Program-made: the position numbers and the translations under genes
Notes under the pieces: generated by a model
What the model was told of the DNA's origin: nothing
What the model saw: the letters and a program-made list of their open reading frames with translations, nothing else
Databases searched by the model: none
In this document: one piece after another, positions 12,444-24,408 of the stretch
Position numbering within the stretch: the first letter of the stretch is position 1
Layout of the letters: every line of letters starts with the position of its first letter
Assembly (NCBI GenBank): GCA_944739405.2
Contig: OX123182.2
Location: 18,425,326 to 18,489,325 of the forward strand
Direction: 5' to 3'
Source: Euclidia mi
Taxonomy: Eukaryota; Arthropoda; Insecta; Lepidoptera; Erebidae
Length of the DNA: 64,000 nt

Positions 12444-12895
12444 TCAAATTCAAATTCAAAATCCTTTATTCATTTGGGTCACAATGTGACGCTTATGAAC
12501 GTCAAAATAATAAATTTCTAAAATAATTACTTAAAGACTCTACATTTACATTTACTGCCACGTTCGCAAAGCAAGGGCGTAGAACCATGAGAAAGAACGG
12601 GCAATAAAACTCACGGTCACTCTTTTTCATCGCCAGGTTTTGCATAATACACATAATTTACATTTTGTAAGGTGCTACAACTGTTACACCTTCTATATCA
12701 CTTGTATATATTTACTGTACATAATATTACTCAAGCATAATACTTTTGATGTTCATTTGATTAGCCTCCTCAGAATAGACATGGTGAAACAGGAGCATCC
12801 ACTTACATTACATATACCTAATAAGGCAGGCAATCCGCGAAAGTGATCAGAACCATGATGGAAATGATGCAGTAAAATTCTTCTTCTTCTTCTAT
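12444..12895 (-). mobile_element. LINE 3' UTR fragment inserted in the repeat array
   Basis: Matches 5936-6362 closely (GTCACAATGTGACGCTTATG, AGAACGGGCAATAAAACTC, ACCATGATGGAAATGATGC) with the (TTTGAA)n tail at its low-coordinate end. TTTCA appears at both junctions, consistent with a short target duplication. Confidence 0.7.
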
Positions 12896-13025
12896 TTCAT
12901 TCGCAAATTGTAAGAAACTTTCTCATAGATAATTTTTTTATAACTTCAAAACCAAAAAAGTTATGGATTTTTATGTAACAACAATTAGTTTTTCTACTCG
13001 CCTGAAAAGTCCTTTCTATCCAAAG

Positions 13026-13243
13026 GCACGGTAATAATATCTAACAGTATTGTAACTCCATACAAACGCACGAAACTCGAGTTATACCTACGCGCCGCGA
13101 GCAGAGTACCCATTAGACTGGGCGGACTGTACCTACAGTACCCGCAGCCGCTATCGTGCCGCAGCTCGCATGCGGCGCGTCTGGTAGGTATATAACTCAC
13201 GAAGACGGCCGAGTTACAATACTGTTAGATTATATTACCGTGC
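13026..13243. mobile_element. 218-bp MITE with long TIRs and CAAAG duplication
   Basis: Inverted ends start GCACGGTAATAATATCTAAC and finish with the complement (…TATATTACCGTGC), extending about 33 bp with a few differences, and further imperfect pairing continues inward to a GC-rich core. CAAAG at 13021-13025 and 13244-13248 flanks it. The intact repeat units show the uninterrupted site CCCAAAGGTATCG. No coding sequence; superfamily not assigned. Confidence 0.75.
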
Positions 13244-13525
13244 CAAAGGTATCGATAATTGGGTTTTTACGACAGTAAATGTGACCATAAGCTTATTAAA
13301 AATGGATATACGACCTATACATTTTTTTTAAAGTACATTTTCATGGGGTGTATTAACCAAGCATTGATTTTTCTTAGACGTAAATCCAAGCTAACTTTAA
13401 AACTAACGAAGATAAATAGGTTTTGATGATTTAACCTTTTTCATTAGCAAATTTTAAGAATCTTTCTCATAGATCATTTTTAATCACTTTCGGGTTTTGG
13501 TTTATACGACCTTTCTACCCAAAGG

Positions 13526-15125
13526 TCGATATGCAATAAGGATTTACGACGTCGAATTTAAACTATGCTTAGGTAATGCATTCAACACATTAGGGCGTAT
13601 AAACCATTTACAATTAACGACTATTTTTACGCCCTGAGTTAATAAAAATTATGGTTAGTACATCATAACAAAACTACAAAAAAATAACATTCGGCTTTTA
13701 CACTGAAAATTTACCTTTTTTAATAGGCTATGACCATAAATTTCGGGGTCGTATTAACCATTTTTGTGCGAATTTCTACATTTCGTATATACAGATCGAT
13801 AGAGAAAAAAATTCTGAGAAAAATGGTATATATAACTCAATTTGGCCAAAATGGTTTATACGACCTTTCTACCCAAAGGTATCGATATGGTCGTTATGGA
13901 ATTAAAACAAGTCAGTAGAACATATAACTATAGTTTTTCCTAATGTGAAAACCATGTAGTGGACAGAATTACACCTATTGAGATAACTGTAACCCATAAA
14001 ACCACAATAAAACCGTGCCATGGGTTCCTAAGCGTCTTTGACACTAACCTACATGAGGCGTTTGACTTTAACTTTGGTGGTTGTTTATAGTATGCAGTTA
14101 TCTTCGTTCAACTCCTTTTAAAAACGTATAATAAAAAGTAACCGATAGAAATACTTTCAAATATTTACGTTTTCGAATATGACAATTATTCTTAGACAAA
14201 TAAATTCTATTTCCAAAACAAACTTTTTAATTCAGAGTATGTTACGGAAAAATGGACATGACTATACTTTTCTGTCAAATGCTTTTCTGTCGAATGTACT
14301 GCGACACGTTATAAAAAGTTACATACACATACGTGTCACACCTGAAATCAACACCGTTCTATTGAAAATGCCAATTCCGTATCGTGTATCGTTGAAATGC
14401 TCTTGAATATATTCAATACCACTAAAACCAAAAGTTGAAACACGATACAAAAATAATACATCGGTAGAATTCAAACGAATCAAGCTCTTAACAAAAAGTA
14501 GAGGAGAGGATTCTAGGCTCTGTGTTTGACAAGTCGGGAAAACAAAAATATAGTTTAGTAACGGTGGAGTTGTGGTACTTGTGATAGTGAAGGCAGTTAA
14601 GGTATTTTCATTCATTCTTTCTTTCTTTCTGAGGATATGAGTGGTCGCGGTAGCGCTTTTTTAGTCGATACTGTAACCAAATTCTTTCATTTTTAGTTGA
14701 TAATCAGTGAATGCTTTTTCTTTTTGTCTTCAGAAATGCGCAACAATAATAACAATCTGAATAGCTGTTGAATCCTTCAGATAAGTGTAAGATCTGGAGA
14801 GATATGGAGAGAATATACTTGTGTATTATGAGAGAAAAGAATGCTTCTATACTCGTATTATGAGAGGAAAGTCTGGAATACTCAGGCAGTTTGGAGTTCA
14901 CTTTACAGTTGCAGTTTGAAGCAGTACGATCGGCTTTAACTGCAACTGTACAGTGAATTTATAGTTTTATATTATTGGAATATACAGAGCAGTCGCAAAT
15001 GCTCTAGACTGCTAGAATAGACCACGTATTTAGACTAATAATAAACTGTCTCAGCTATACGTGTATGACGTAATCTTGAGCTAATGCTCTGACACGTTTT
15101 GCATAAATAGTGAATTATTTTTATA
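13526..15125. other. Unassigned AT-rich sequence
   Basis: Contains an end fragment of the repeat family (13858-13890) and an inverted repeat at 14897-14959 with AGTTGCAGTT/AACTGCAACT arms of about 20 bp. No gene recognised. Confidence 0.3.
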
Positions 15126-15129
15126 ATGA

Positions 15130-15412
15130 AGCCTATGGGAGCTGCCGACATAGCTCTCTAAAAGCCAAGCTGAAATTGGCGAGGGCAGAGAGCTGGGTGC
15201 ATAGCTAGAAGAACCGATGACCATATGCAGAAAGTTTGCGAAGAGGTGGCCACGCACCGGACCTCGCAGTAAAGTGCAAGGTGGACGGGTGATCTTTTTG
15301 GGATCACCGTTAGGTAATGGATGCGGGTCGTCTCAAGATCAGTTTATATTGAGAGCCTTGGAAGAGGTCTACGCCCATCCGTCGACGACTTTTAGCTGAT
15401 ATGATGATGATG
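15130..15412 (+). pseudogene. RTE-like non-LTR retrotransposon, C-terminal remnant
   Basis: In the frame that includes 15217-15396 the product has KRWPRTGPRSKVQGGRV and then SQDQFILRALEEVYAHPSTT. These match in order the WRPR.GKR.VGRPPARW and AEDR.LWR.LGEAYVQQWT motifs at the C-terminus of the RTE-type protein encoded at 47231-48196 in this window. The coding part ends at TAG followed by a (GAT)n-type tail, ATGATGATGATG, as expected for the 3' end of such elements. Much of the expected sequence is missing or scrambled. Confidence 0.55.
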
Positions 15413-15850
15413 ACTTTATTTTATAGTAATAGGCGGCAAACGAGCAGACGGATCACTGATGGTAAGCAATTACCGCCACCCATGTCCATGTCTTGTGTCC
15501 ACAAGCGACACCACAGGAGTCACAAGTGCGTTGCCGCCCCTTGGGGTTGGGAAAAGGGATAGGATCAGGAGAGGGATGAGGGAGAAGGAATAGGGGATAG
15601 GGCCTCCGGCACTCTCACTCACCGAACGAAACGCAACAGCTTAGGTACAACAGTATCTAAGCTGTTGAGTTTCGTAGAAAATCGACGTAAAGTAACATAC
15701 TTTACGTCGACGATACACGATAAGGAATTGGTATTTTCTGTGAGATGGTAGTACTTCCCCGGTCGAGCCGGCCCATTCATGCTGAAATCAGCAAATCTCT
15801 ACTACCGTGAAATTATTTGAGGTCCAAGTTAATTTACAGGTTGGGGGCCT
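15413..15850. repeat. Dispersed repeat with ...GGCGGCAAACGAGCAGACGG
   Basis: Begins with a TTTATTTTA tract followed by AATAGGCGGCAAACGAGCAG and CACAAGTGCGTTGCCGCCCC, wording that I recall from a widespread moth LINE 3' end (minus orientation). Two hairpins follow: 15627-15674 (18-bp arms, one mismatch) and 15682-15710 (13-bp perfect arms, 3-nt loop). Confidence 0.45.
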
Positions 15851-18800
15851 ACAGATTTGTTAAGGGTTTCCCTCGTACAGACTCCAGTCTCTCGCAAGGG
15901 CTAATTTTAACATATTAGTTTTAAGGCTTAAAGTATATATGCATGTAGAGATAATAAATATTTCATTAATTCTTTTACAAATTATTTCTTCCTAATAATT
16001 AAAAAATGAACTGCAAATTGTTATAGTGCATCTACTAAAGCATCTTTGAGGACGTAGACGAAGACATTAATACTCGTATCATTTGAACAATAGGGTAACT
16101 TGCGTACTATCAGTATCTAGTTACAGATCGCGTTGTTTAAGCCATCCCGTAGGCTGCACCGCTGTTTAATTTCCGCCTGTCTATTTAGATGACTCTTTCC
16201 GACATGGAGTATGTTTGTGAACGCCTTTAACATCGTAATACTAAGATATCTTTGCAGTTTTAAAAGTTATTTACGTACGATACGTTACATACGATAGCCT
16301 CTGAGAAGAGATCTGTTTTACTAGCTTTTCTTTTCTTTTACCTGTCCCGGTGTCTGCAATGAAATATTGCAAGTTGATTTTGATCAACTTGCCCGTTTTC
16401 TGTTGAGCTGCAATTTAGCATTCATGTGTAAATGACGTGACAATGCAATACTGTGATGACGTGCAGCTGATCTAATAATGGACCTAGAAGGTAGACATGG
16501 CCATAGGTACTCTCGAATAAACGATGAAACCCATCAAGTTTGAGCTCGTTTGATTCGTCTTAAGGAGTACTTTGACCCTGTTATGTAAAAGGTTATATTT
16601 ATAAGAGAGTTACTTTTTATTTAGATATATGTATGTTGCTTTCTGCGATTTTTGTCACGTTTTGTATAGATAGATATGAGATGAGATATGTGATAGATAT
16701 AGGATTCGCTTTGGCGAATATAGTAATAAGAGGTGATAAAATGTCATTTAGTCATATATGTTTGACATCAATGCTGTCATGTTTTTAAAGTGTTTTTGAA
16801 AATGAATATTTGATTTGGTAATTTGGTTTTAAATAATCGCTCTTACTGTGTTAATAAATAATAACAGTTTCTAATAAAGTAATAAGTTTAACGCGGACAG
16901 CGTTGAAACATTTTCCATTAAACATGCTCGCAGATTTATATAAAGAGTGATTACGGCCGTTGACAGATTTGGTTATAAATAACAATATTTAATAAAAATA
17001 TTATGATATAAAAAGCAAAATGGATAAAACCGGTTTGTCGTCGCGTCGCCTTTGTACTTTGAAAGCCATAAACAAGCGCTGCGCATTTTCATCTACGATT
17101 CAATTTTTATTTCCAAACAAAATACATTAAATGAGCCATCATTTAATATTACAAAGAAACATCTAATATCAAAACAAGGCTTGTCTGTGCAAACATAAAT
17201 CTACTTAACGGGTTTAAGTGGTATTTTATGGTAATGCCATCTGCGACGGCCAAATTTTACCATTCATTGCGCCAAACCGTGATTTACACACAAATTCTCA
17301 CAATAATTCATACAGCAAATGTGTGCACCAATTTTTACGATTTTTTTTCTCAGAATTTTGTTATGCGATGCAGTTTTCGATACTTTTATTTTTTGTGGAC
17401 GCTGTCGTTGGTGGTTCTTTAATTTAAATTGTCTTTTGGGATATGAATCACGTTTTGGAATAGTTACCCGATATTTGGGGATTGCAAGTGTCATAATCAT
17501 TTATTACTTTTGAATACCCTCTTTTTTTACTAGAGCAAGGTTTTGGTTTCAAGATTTCATGTCTTAGGTATAAGAGGCAGATAAATATTTGACGCTTGGA
17601 ACCGTTCCATTAACGTCAATCGATTTTTTAACTAATTTTATTATATCTTGGCATTCTAACAAATTTATCTGAGGTTTGAGTCATTTAAAGTATTGGTTAA
17701 TCCCCTAGACTGCCCTAGAGCGATTGGTGATTTACTTCGATCGACATTCTTTTTGCTCTTAAATGATTACAGAAAGAAATAATATTTAAATTTGTCTTAA
17801 CATTTGTTGGATAAATATTCTCCCGATGACGGCTTGATATTCTAACAGAACAAAATTCTCATATTATTGTGTAGTTAAAGATATTGTTACTGAAGTAATT
17901 ATAATGCAATTTACAACGTTCTATCGCTCTATTAAAGCATGGTTTAGGAAATGTGGAGTCGTAAAAGCGAAGTTATTACTGTATCCAGAGGGATTTAAGT
18001 TTTGTAACACTAAGAAAACGGTTTTCAACGCGTCCTGATTTTTACCTTATAAGTTTTTGAGCAGCGTAATGGTATAACAGGTAGCGTAGTTTAAACTCAA
18101 AGTAATATTTATTACTTTGAGTTTTAAACTAAATCCATTTGGATTTAGTAGTAGTCTTTTTAACAATGTTGTCTTAAGAGTATGTTTGTGAATGAATGTA
18201 TTCCTTTGTTTAATTAAGTATTATTTAAATTGATGACATTATATTGTATTATCAGTATCACTTTGAATTATTATTTGAATTGGTGACATTGTGTTGTTTT
18301 TATAATATATTTTTTAATTATTTCCTTAATATTAATTTGATTGTAACTATTTTCTTTTTATCTCATATTATTTGTACACCGCAAATGTGGTAGGATGTAG
18401 TGGTACTATAACATAACGTTAAGATCTGTAACTAACCTACTTTCCACAAATAAAGTATTATGAATTATGTTTTATTGATCGTACGGCAAATAATAAAAGG
18501 CTGAAGAGAGATTGGGAAAACCCAGCAGCTTAATGTGCTTTTCATGGCATGGGCGTATAACAACACTAACATTATTACTACAAATTTTTATTCGAGCAAT
18601 TATTGGCAGTTACATAATATATTTTGTACAACGCAATTTTTTTCAACGCCATCACATAAATCAAAATTTTGATTTGAGCTGTCAAAATCATATCAAAATT
18701 TTGAAAAACTTTTGATCTCAGGGCTGAGAGGTTAAGCAACTATTACAAAAATAATGTAGTTTCTAACATGTATTTTTCTGTGGGATAAATTGACGCAGGT

Positions 18801-20555
18801 CTAAATGTGATATTTCCTATGTTATCTTTGATATCCAAATCTTTTAAATAATTTCTCGTCTCACTCATTATATACATTCTATTTTCATATTTTCCATTTA
18901 TTAGTCAAAATTGTAGTATTCGTAACGTCAAAATGATTCAAAACTTTGCCAAGCTTTTTTACAGCGAGTGTGAATAAATTATCGCAAGAGCCGTTAGTAA
19001 ATCGTTTTTACTTTATTTTAAACAAGGATTTTTTTGTCTTATTTAATTTAACCTATGTTGTCCCACAGCTGGGCAACTTTCTCCTTTACACTCTTAAACA
19101 AAATGATTAACGCTGTTTAATTCTTATACTCATATTGATAACGTTAGCACATACAACAAAGAGCGAGAAGCAAGAATATAGACTCGGGAAAGTACCTAAA
19201 TTGTGACTCAAAGAATATGTAATTGTGCGTGGGTATGAAATCTTCTATCCGGGCTCCACAATATATTTTTGTTATGTATGAAAGCAATACAGAAAACCTC
19301 ACTAGAAGAGCGTTGTGAGGTTTCCTAAAACGCATAGTGCAATTCACGATGTGTCTCTATATGATTAAGAGCATTGTAACTCTTGAAAAAGCCATATTCA
19401 TAAATTTATTATTATGCCTAATTTGTGCTCCATTGCTGGCAAAAGCCTCGCCTTCTAACTTCCACCTGTACTTTAATTTGCCAATTTAGTGGCTTTATCA
19501 ACAATTTTTGTTTGGAACTGTAATATTGTGTTTCTGATGCAGTTTGTAAGCTTGACGCCCAAAAGACTACGTTCCACAGTGTTAATAAAAAACACAGAAT
19601 TATTCTAATATTATTCATAACAAAACATTTAATTAAAATAGACTCTTTTCAGTTCACAGCATATTAAACACTACTTTAAAAATAGGTAGATCCCAAACGA
19701 ATATCTTCCAAACCATTGCCCTTAGTAACTTAACCGCTAAGCCATACATCGTATATGGTGTCGAAGAAACAAAAACCCGCTTACACACGCCCCGTTAAAT
19801 AAAAGGTCGCTTAACATAATATTATCGATTTATTTAAGGTACAACACTTCGCCAGTGGAAACTTGGTAGAACAACTCAGTTTAACATAATCAGAATGAAT
19901 ATGAGAATGTACCTACTTATTTGTCTTGGAGTTGGTGAGGTGTTAGAAGCGACTGTAATTTGTTTTTTATTTAATTTTTACTAACAAAATAATAAAACAA
20001 AACAAGCATTTGGATGTGTTATGGAGACATAATCTGTAAATGAGGAGAAGCCTATTTTAGCGGGTCTTTATAGCTATGACTAATATTCTAAAGTAAAAAT
20101 TCCTCGACTTTTTGACGTTGTCACCGTTTTGCAACTGTCATGATCGCAGAGGAACTTTACGATTCCAGTAGATAAAGAAACTACTGAAGACTTTAAGAAG
20201 ATGAATTCGTATAAGACTCATATTGGCAGCGATAGCCTAGAAGATACTAAAAGACTGCTACGTAGAGAGTCTCAGGAGCAAACCAACGGCACGCACAACT
20301 GATTTTACGAAGTAATGTGCGAACTAAACTGTTCATTATCTCTTGTCAAATATGAACCATTACCCCAACATGTAGTCAGCTACAGCTCAGGCCGTATATA
20401 AGACGATCTTGTCAATTGAGGGAATTAATAGCGTTACCCGCATACAAGGCTCTTGTAATCTATTATTAAACATGTTTGAATTAAATTTCATAGTGACTGG
20501 TAAGCTGGTAATTATCATGTGAAGTGACGGTGCTATAAATTACGTACCTTTAGTT
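15851..20555. other. Long stretch without recognised genes
   Basis: AT-rich DNA with only short, motif-free frames on both strands. Notable are a hairpin at 18088-18131 (arms of about 21 bp, 2-nt loop) that abuts the perfect palindrome CTAAATCCATTTGGATTTAG near 18129-18148. Host exons too short for me to see cannot be excluded. Confidence 0.3.
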
Positions 20556-20790
20556 TACGGCACGGTTGGCTTAGTGGTTAACGCGGCTGCCTCGTCGCTT
20601 GACACTGCACCGAGTGTTGTGGATTCGATTCCCAGACGAAACGACATTTTGTGTTATGCATCAATTGTTGTTTCGAGTCTGAGTGTTCATTGTGTACGTT
20701 GGTTGTTTCTTTATAAAGTCCCACGCGACATAGGAATTAATACTGCGGGAGATGTCTGTTTAAAATCAGTTGTTAAAAGTTGAATGTGGT
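20556..20790 (+). repeat. tRNA-derived SINE
   Basis: TTGGCTTAGTGGTTAACGCG (A box and D arm) and GGATTCGATTCCCAG (B box) are spaced as in a tRNA head. The body that follows (TTTGTGTTATGCATC..., GCGGGAGATGTCTG...) resembles other moth SINEs I recall. The reading frame across it is a by-product. Confidence 0.55.
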
Positions 20791-21827
20791 GAAACTTGCT
20801 ACGGCTAAAGTTACGCGTAACGTGGGTGTGATTCTCGTTCCTGTGGTCTGTAAATTGTTTTGACTAGATTGTGTTCGATTTCTGCCTGTTATTTAAGGCG
20901 AGGTTGCAGTACTTTTTAAGATTTTTGAACGTCTGAAAGTCCCATGAACTATGATATTTTCAATGAATAAAAATTAAAGTATAAAAGTTGAACATATCTT
21001 CTAGTAAATCGTAAAGATAGAAACACGATTTGGAATGATTGGCTCGATAAAAAAAAATGTCAAACATGGCACTAACTCACAATTTTAAACGTGTACTGCT
21101 TAGAGATTCTATAATGAATTTATATGAAAGTATTATCAATAGAAACAGCTCTTTATTTAAAAATAAATGGTAAAAACAGATTTCGTAATTTCGTTATCAT
21201 TTTTCTCCAAGAAAAAAAATAGTCAATGTGTTGGCATTATATCGCTCGCCGGCCGTTAATCAGTGCCTGTCTAGGCGTGATTGAGGGCGGACGTACGTCG
21301 TTGCTCCGCAAAATCCCCCTCCACCCCCGCATGTACGTTTTCGAAAAAGTCCAAAGTAATTCGTATTCCAAACTCAATCGTTCAAACCATAGACATACTA
21401 GTAAGAAACAGTAGACAGGTTACTGACGAGGTAACATGACGGAGCTTACGAGTGGCACGCATCGCGGAAAGCGTACGCACACTAATATAATATGTCAAAA
21501 CGACACACAAAAAATTAGATAAGAAGTGTAAGTGAGATAGCACATCTAATCGCAAGCGCGAAATAGAGATAAACATATACTCTCTGGACCGACGCGCATT
21601 GTGACATCATGCTGACCGTTTCACAATCAATAATTTGACTCAGATGCGACATGATCACTTTGTCTGTCTTGAGTAAATTCAATTCGCCTCAAAGTAAATT
21701 TGATTAATTCAATTAAGGTAGGGAAATAAAAATTCGATGTGATTTATTTATAACATTTATTAAAAAAGTACATTTTATTCTTCTTATTTCATTCAATGGA
21801 AACCTAAAACAGTACGTTAATATAAAA
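20791..21827. other. Unassigned sequence
   Basis: AAGGCGAGGTTGCAGTA near 20898 recurs inverted near 23776-23793, so both may be ends of one dispersed repeat family. No gene recognised. Confidence 0.3.
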
Positions 21828-23140
21828 ACTGTGCGCTGCGGACCCACCGTAGCCCTGGCAATACCCCTGGGGGTATGGTGGGTCTTTTAAAGCTTAACCG
21901 TACTCCTGGCTGAAATGCTCATAGTGTTATACCAACGTGCTCCGTGTACATTAAACTGAACAGTGTTATCTCTCGTATGATAATGACTTACTACTTACGA
22001 TTTTGTATTTTTAGACAAGCGAAGACAAGCGCTAGTACGATGATATAGTGCAACAAGGAGATAAATTAGAGAATAAAACGTTTAGGTATTACTGCTAATG
22101 GTTATAATGCTTTGTATATTATAGGTATAATCTGTGGAAGACCCGTCATCATCATCATCCTTGCGCTGTTGGATCATTCCCACTAGTTCTATTGAACAGT
22201 TCTATGATAGAACTAGTGATACTTTTTTTCCCACTAGTTCTATTAGCACAACTTGATGAGAAGAATAGAACTAATGGGAAACAGTTATAGGAAATTTACC
22301 ACTGGTTCTATGAATGTTTTACAAGGGTAGTGTCACAACATCGCGCTCACATATCCGAATAAATATGTATGTATAAAAATGTGTTAAACGAATGAACGTC
22401 TACAAAACAATTGAACGTCTACAAAACAAATGAACGTCTACAAAACTAATGACTACCAGAAAGTGATCAGCTATAAATAGTAATTGCAAAAAACAGGTGC
22501 ATGCGATTTCCGACCTTATTGTCAATTCATGACAAACTTTTTTTTTTGTTTTTTTCTCGCTTTCTGGCAATATTAGGGTAATAAAATATAAATTCTGACT
22601 TATGTCAATTAGGTTGAAAATTGCATGCATGTGTTTTCTGCAATCACTATCGATAGCTGATCACTTTCTGTAAGTCATTTGTTTTGCAGACGTTCATTTG
22701 TTTTGTAGGCGTTCATTTGTTTTGTAGACGTTCATTTGTTTTACACCTTAAACAAATGAACGTCTACAAAACATATTCTGTCGGATATATGAGCGTGATG
22801 TCGTGACACTACGGATCATTCCCAGTAGTTCTATTGAATACCTTTGTAAAAACATACATAGAACTAGACTGGGACATTTCCTATTACTTATCCCATTAGT
22901 TCTGTTCTCCTCATCAAGTTGTGCTAATAGAATTAGGACAGTTCTATCATAGAATTGTTCAATACTACTACTATACTGGGAATGATCCCACAAAATAGTA
23001 GAACTTGAAATTAACGAACTGAAATTAATAAACTAATTACACAACAATATTATCTGGGAGTACGGTTAAGCTTTGAAAGACCCACCATACCCCCAGGGGT
23101 ACTGCCAGGGGTACGGTGGGTCGGCAGCGAAAACTGTGCA
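21828..23140. mobile_element. 1.3-kb foldback element
   Basis: The two halves are inverted copies. Outer arms share GACCCACCGTA, CCCCTGG.A.TACCCCTGG, GGGTATGGTGGGTC and AAGCTTAACCGTACTCC; each arm is itself a hairpin. Inside, GGATCATTCCCA.TAGTTC and GTTCTAT.AT.GAAC motifs, then repeats of AATGAACGTCTACAAAAC, mirror each other around a centre near 22480. No protein-coding sequence is seen. Long subterminal repeats with terminal hairpins fit a nonautonomous foldback transposon; the transposase family is unknown. Confidence 0.7.
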
Positions 23141-23144
23141 GTAC

Positions 23145-23980
23145 AATCTACTTAGTTGTTTAATGAGAAAAACAAGAACAAGTGAAAGGACTTTGATCAT
23201 CCGTCAATGTTTGTAACTTACGTATGATTTTGTATTTCTATAATAATAATAATATATTGTGTTGATTCAGCCTCAAATCACTTTTATTACTTGACAAAAA
23301 CACACAACAGTATTTGATTATTACGAATGTCCCATCTGGATACTTTGTTTTTTAGTCTTTGAACACACACAATACTGCTTCTCTTTTACACTCGCTAAAT
23401 GCCAATTTTTTTATTCACTCTATTATTTGTGATACTGAATTTATTATAAATTGTAAATAAAACGTTGTAATATTGTAATACTCATGAATGAGAAGTGATT
23501 CCATAACTTTTAGTCATTTTCCGGCATTTTCAAAAGTAACGTACAGACACGCGAGTAAAAGAGCGAGCGTTTCCGACCGCAGCGCGTACGCGTCTAAAGC
23601 CAAATGAGACATTTAGCCTGTTTTTAATGTGCCACTTTTGAAGTTCGCGTAACTCATCTACGTTTTTTTTACGCTGCGCTGTGGCACACGCACACACGAA
23701 ACCCCCCCCCCGCTCACTCGCTGACGCTACCGCCCTGTTTTTGTTTTTGCGGGGGGTGAGGTCGAGCTACGCACTGTACTGCAACCTCGCCTTAATGATG
23801 CGATATAATGCCCCGTTTTATAAGAGAAAGATCTTTTCCATTACCTTGTTGGCTTTTGGTTATTATGCATAGATGGACGTCATGTGGCATCTAACAATAT
23901 TGCAGCGTAATATTTTCTTGTGAATAATATTCTATTCGCTATGACCTTTGAAGAAAGCGGTCCAAATAGAGCATAAGTAA
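23145..23980. other. Unassigned sequence
   Basis: Contains a GC-rich part (23540-23795) that shares its inner end with 20898-20914 in inverted orientation. The last ~50 bases resemble the 5' flank of the tRNA-like repeats. Confidence 0.3.
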
Positions 23981-23984
23981 ATAA

Positions 23985-24069
23985 GACTCGTTAGCTCAGT
24001 AGGTGAGAGCGCCGATATAAACTTAAGCTTGACTATCGGAGGGCGGCGGTTCAAATCCTTCACGAGTCA
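23985..24069 (+). tRNA. 85-nt tRNA-like gene, copy A
   Basis: Acceptor stem GACTCGT/ACGAGTC, D stem GCTC/GAGC, anticodon stem CCGAT/ATCGG and T arm with GGTTCAAATCC. T-stem base changed to C relative to other copies, weakening one pair. The loop between anticodon stems is 18 nt (normal 7), which implies an 11-nt intron or a noncanonical loop. A T6 run follows 3 nt downstream, as a Pol III terminator should. Confidence 0.5.
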
Positions 24070-24408
24070 GATTTTTTCTCTTCGTGTTTTAAATAAAGTT
24101 ATCCCATGAAAACAATACTTGTTACTTGAGATCCATGACCTAAGTCGGTTAATTAAAAATCTTTAATGTTTTAACATGTGCTTGTTAAACGCTGAAGGTA
24201 ACCACAACTCTCTTTTTACAATTCCTATTATACAAATACAAAATTAAATCAGAACAGTGGAGTGGTAGTGTATTTAAGGGACACATTGACCGCTTGCGTG
24301 ACGGAGCCGGATGTAATGGATGCTAATTGTTTGCAAATGGAACTATAAAAAAATATTACTATACTAGGCATTTACCGTCCGCCATCGTTTAAAAATACGA
24401 ATAACTTT

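Larger units (their letters stand above)
11835..13525 (+). repeat. Same AT-rich family, tandem copies
   Basis: Units run 11835-12250, 12251-12443 continuing at 12896-13020, and 13249-13525; a last fragment with a CGACCTTTCTACCC stretch lies at 13858-13890. Each carries GGTTTTTACGACAGTAAATG, GGATATACGACCTATAC and CCAAAGGTATCGATA. Unit 2 is split by a LINE 3' end and its end by a 218-bp MITE. Predicted frames in these units are artefacts of the repeat. Confidence 0.65.

Noticed and set aside
12994..13200. 68-residue minus-strand frame
   Set aside because: It lies almost entirely within the 218-bp MITE and has no protein motif.
20556..20790. Functional tRNA gene
   Set aside because: A and B boxes are present but acceptor and anticodon stems do not pair, and a SINE-like body follows.
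22400..22993. Two minus-strand frames in the foldback element
   Set aside because: They read across mirrored subterminal repeats and contain no transposase motif.
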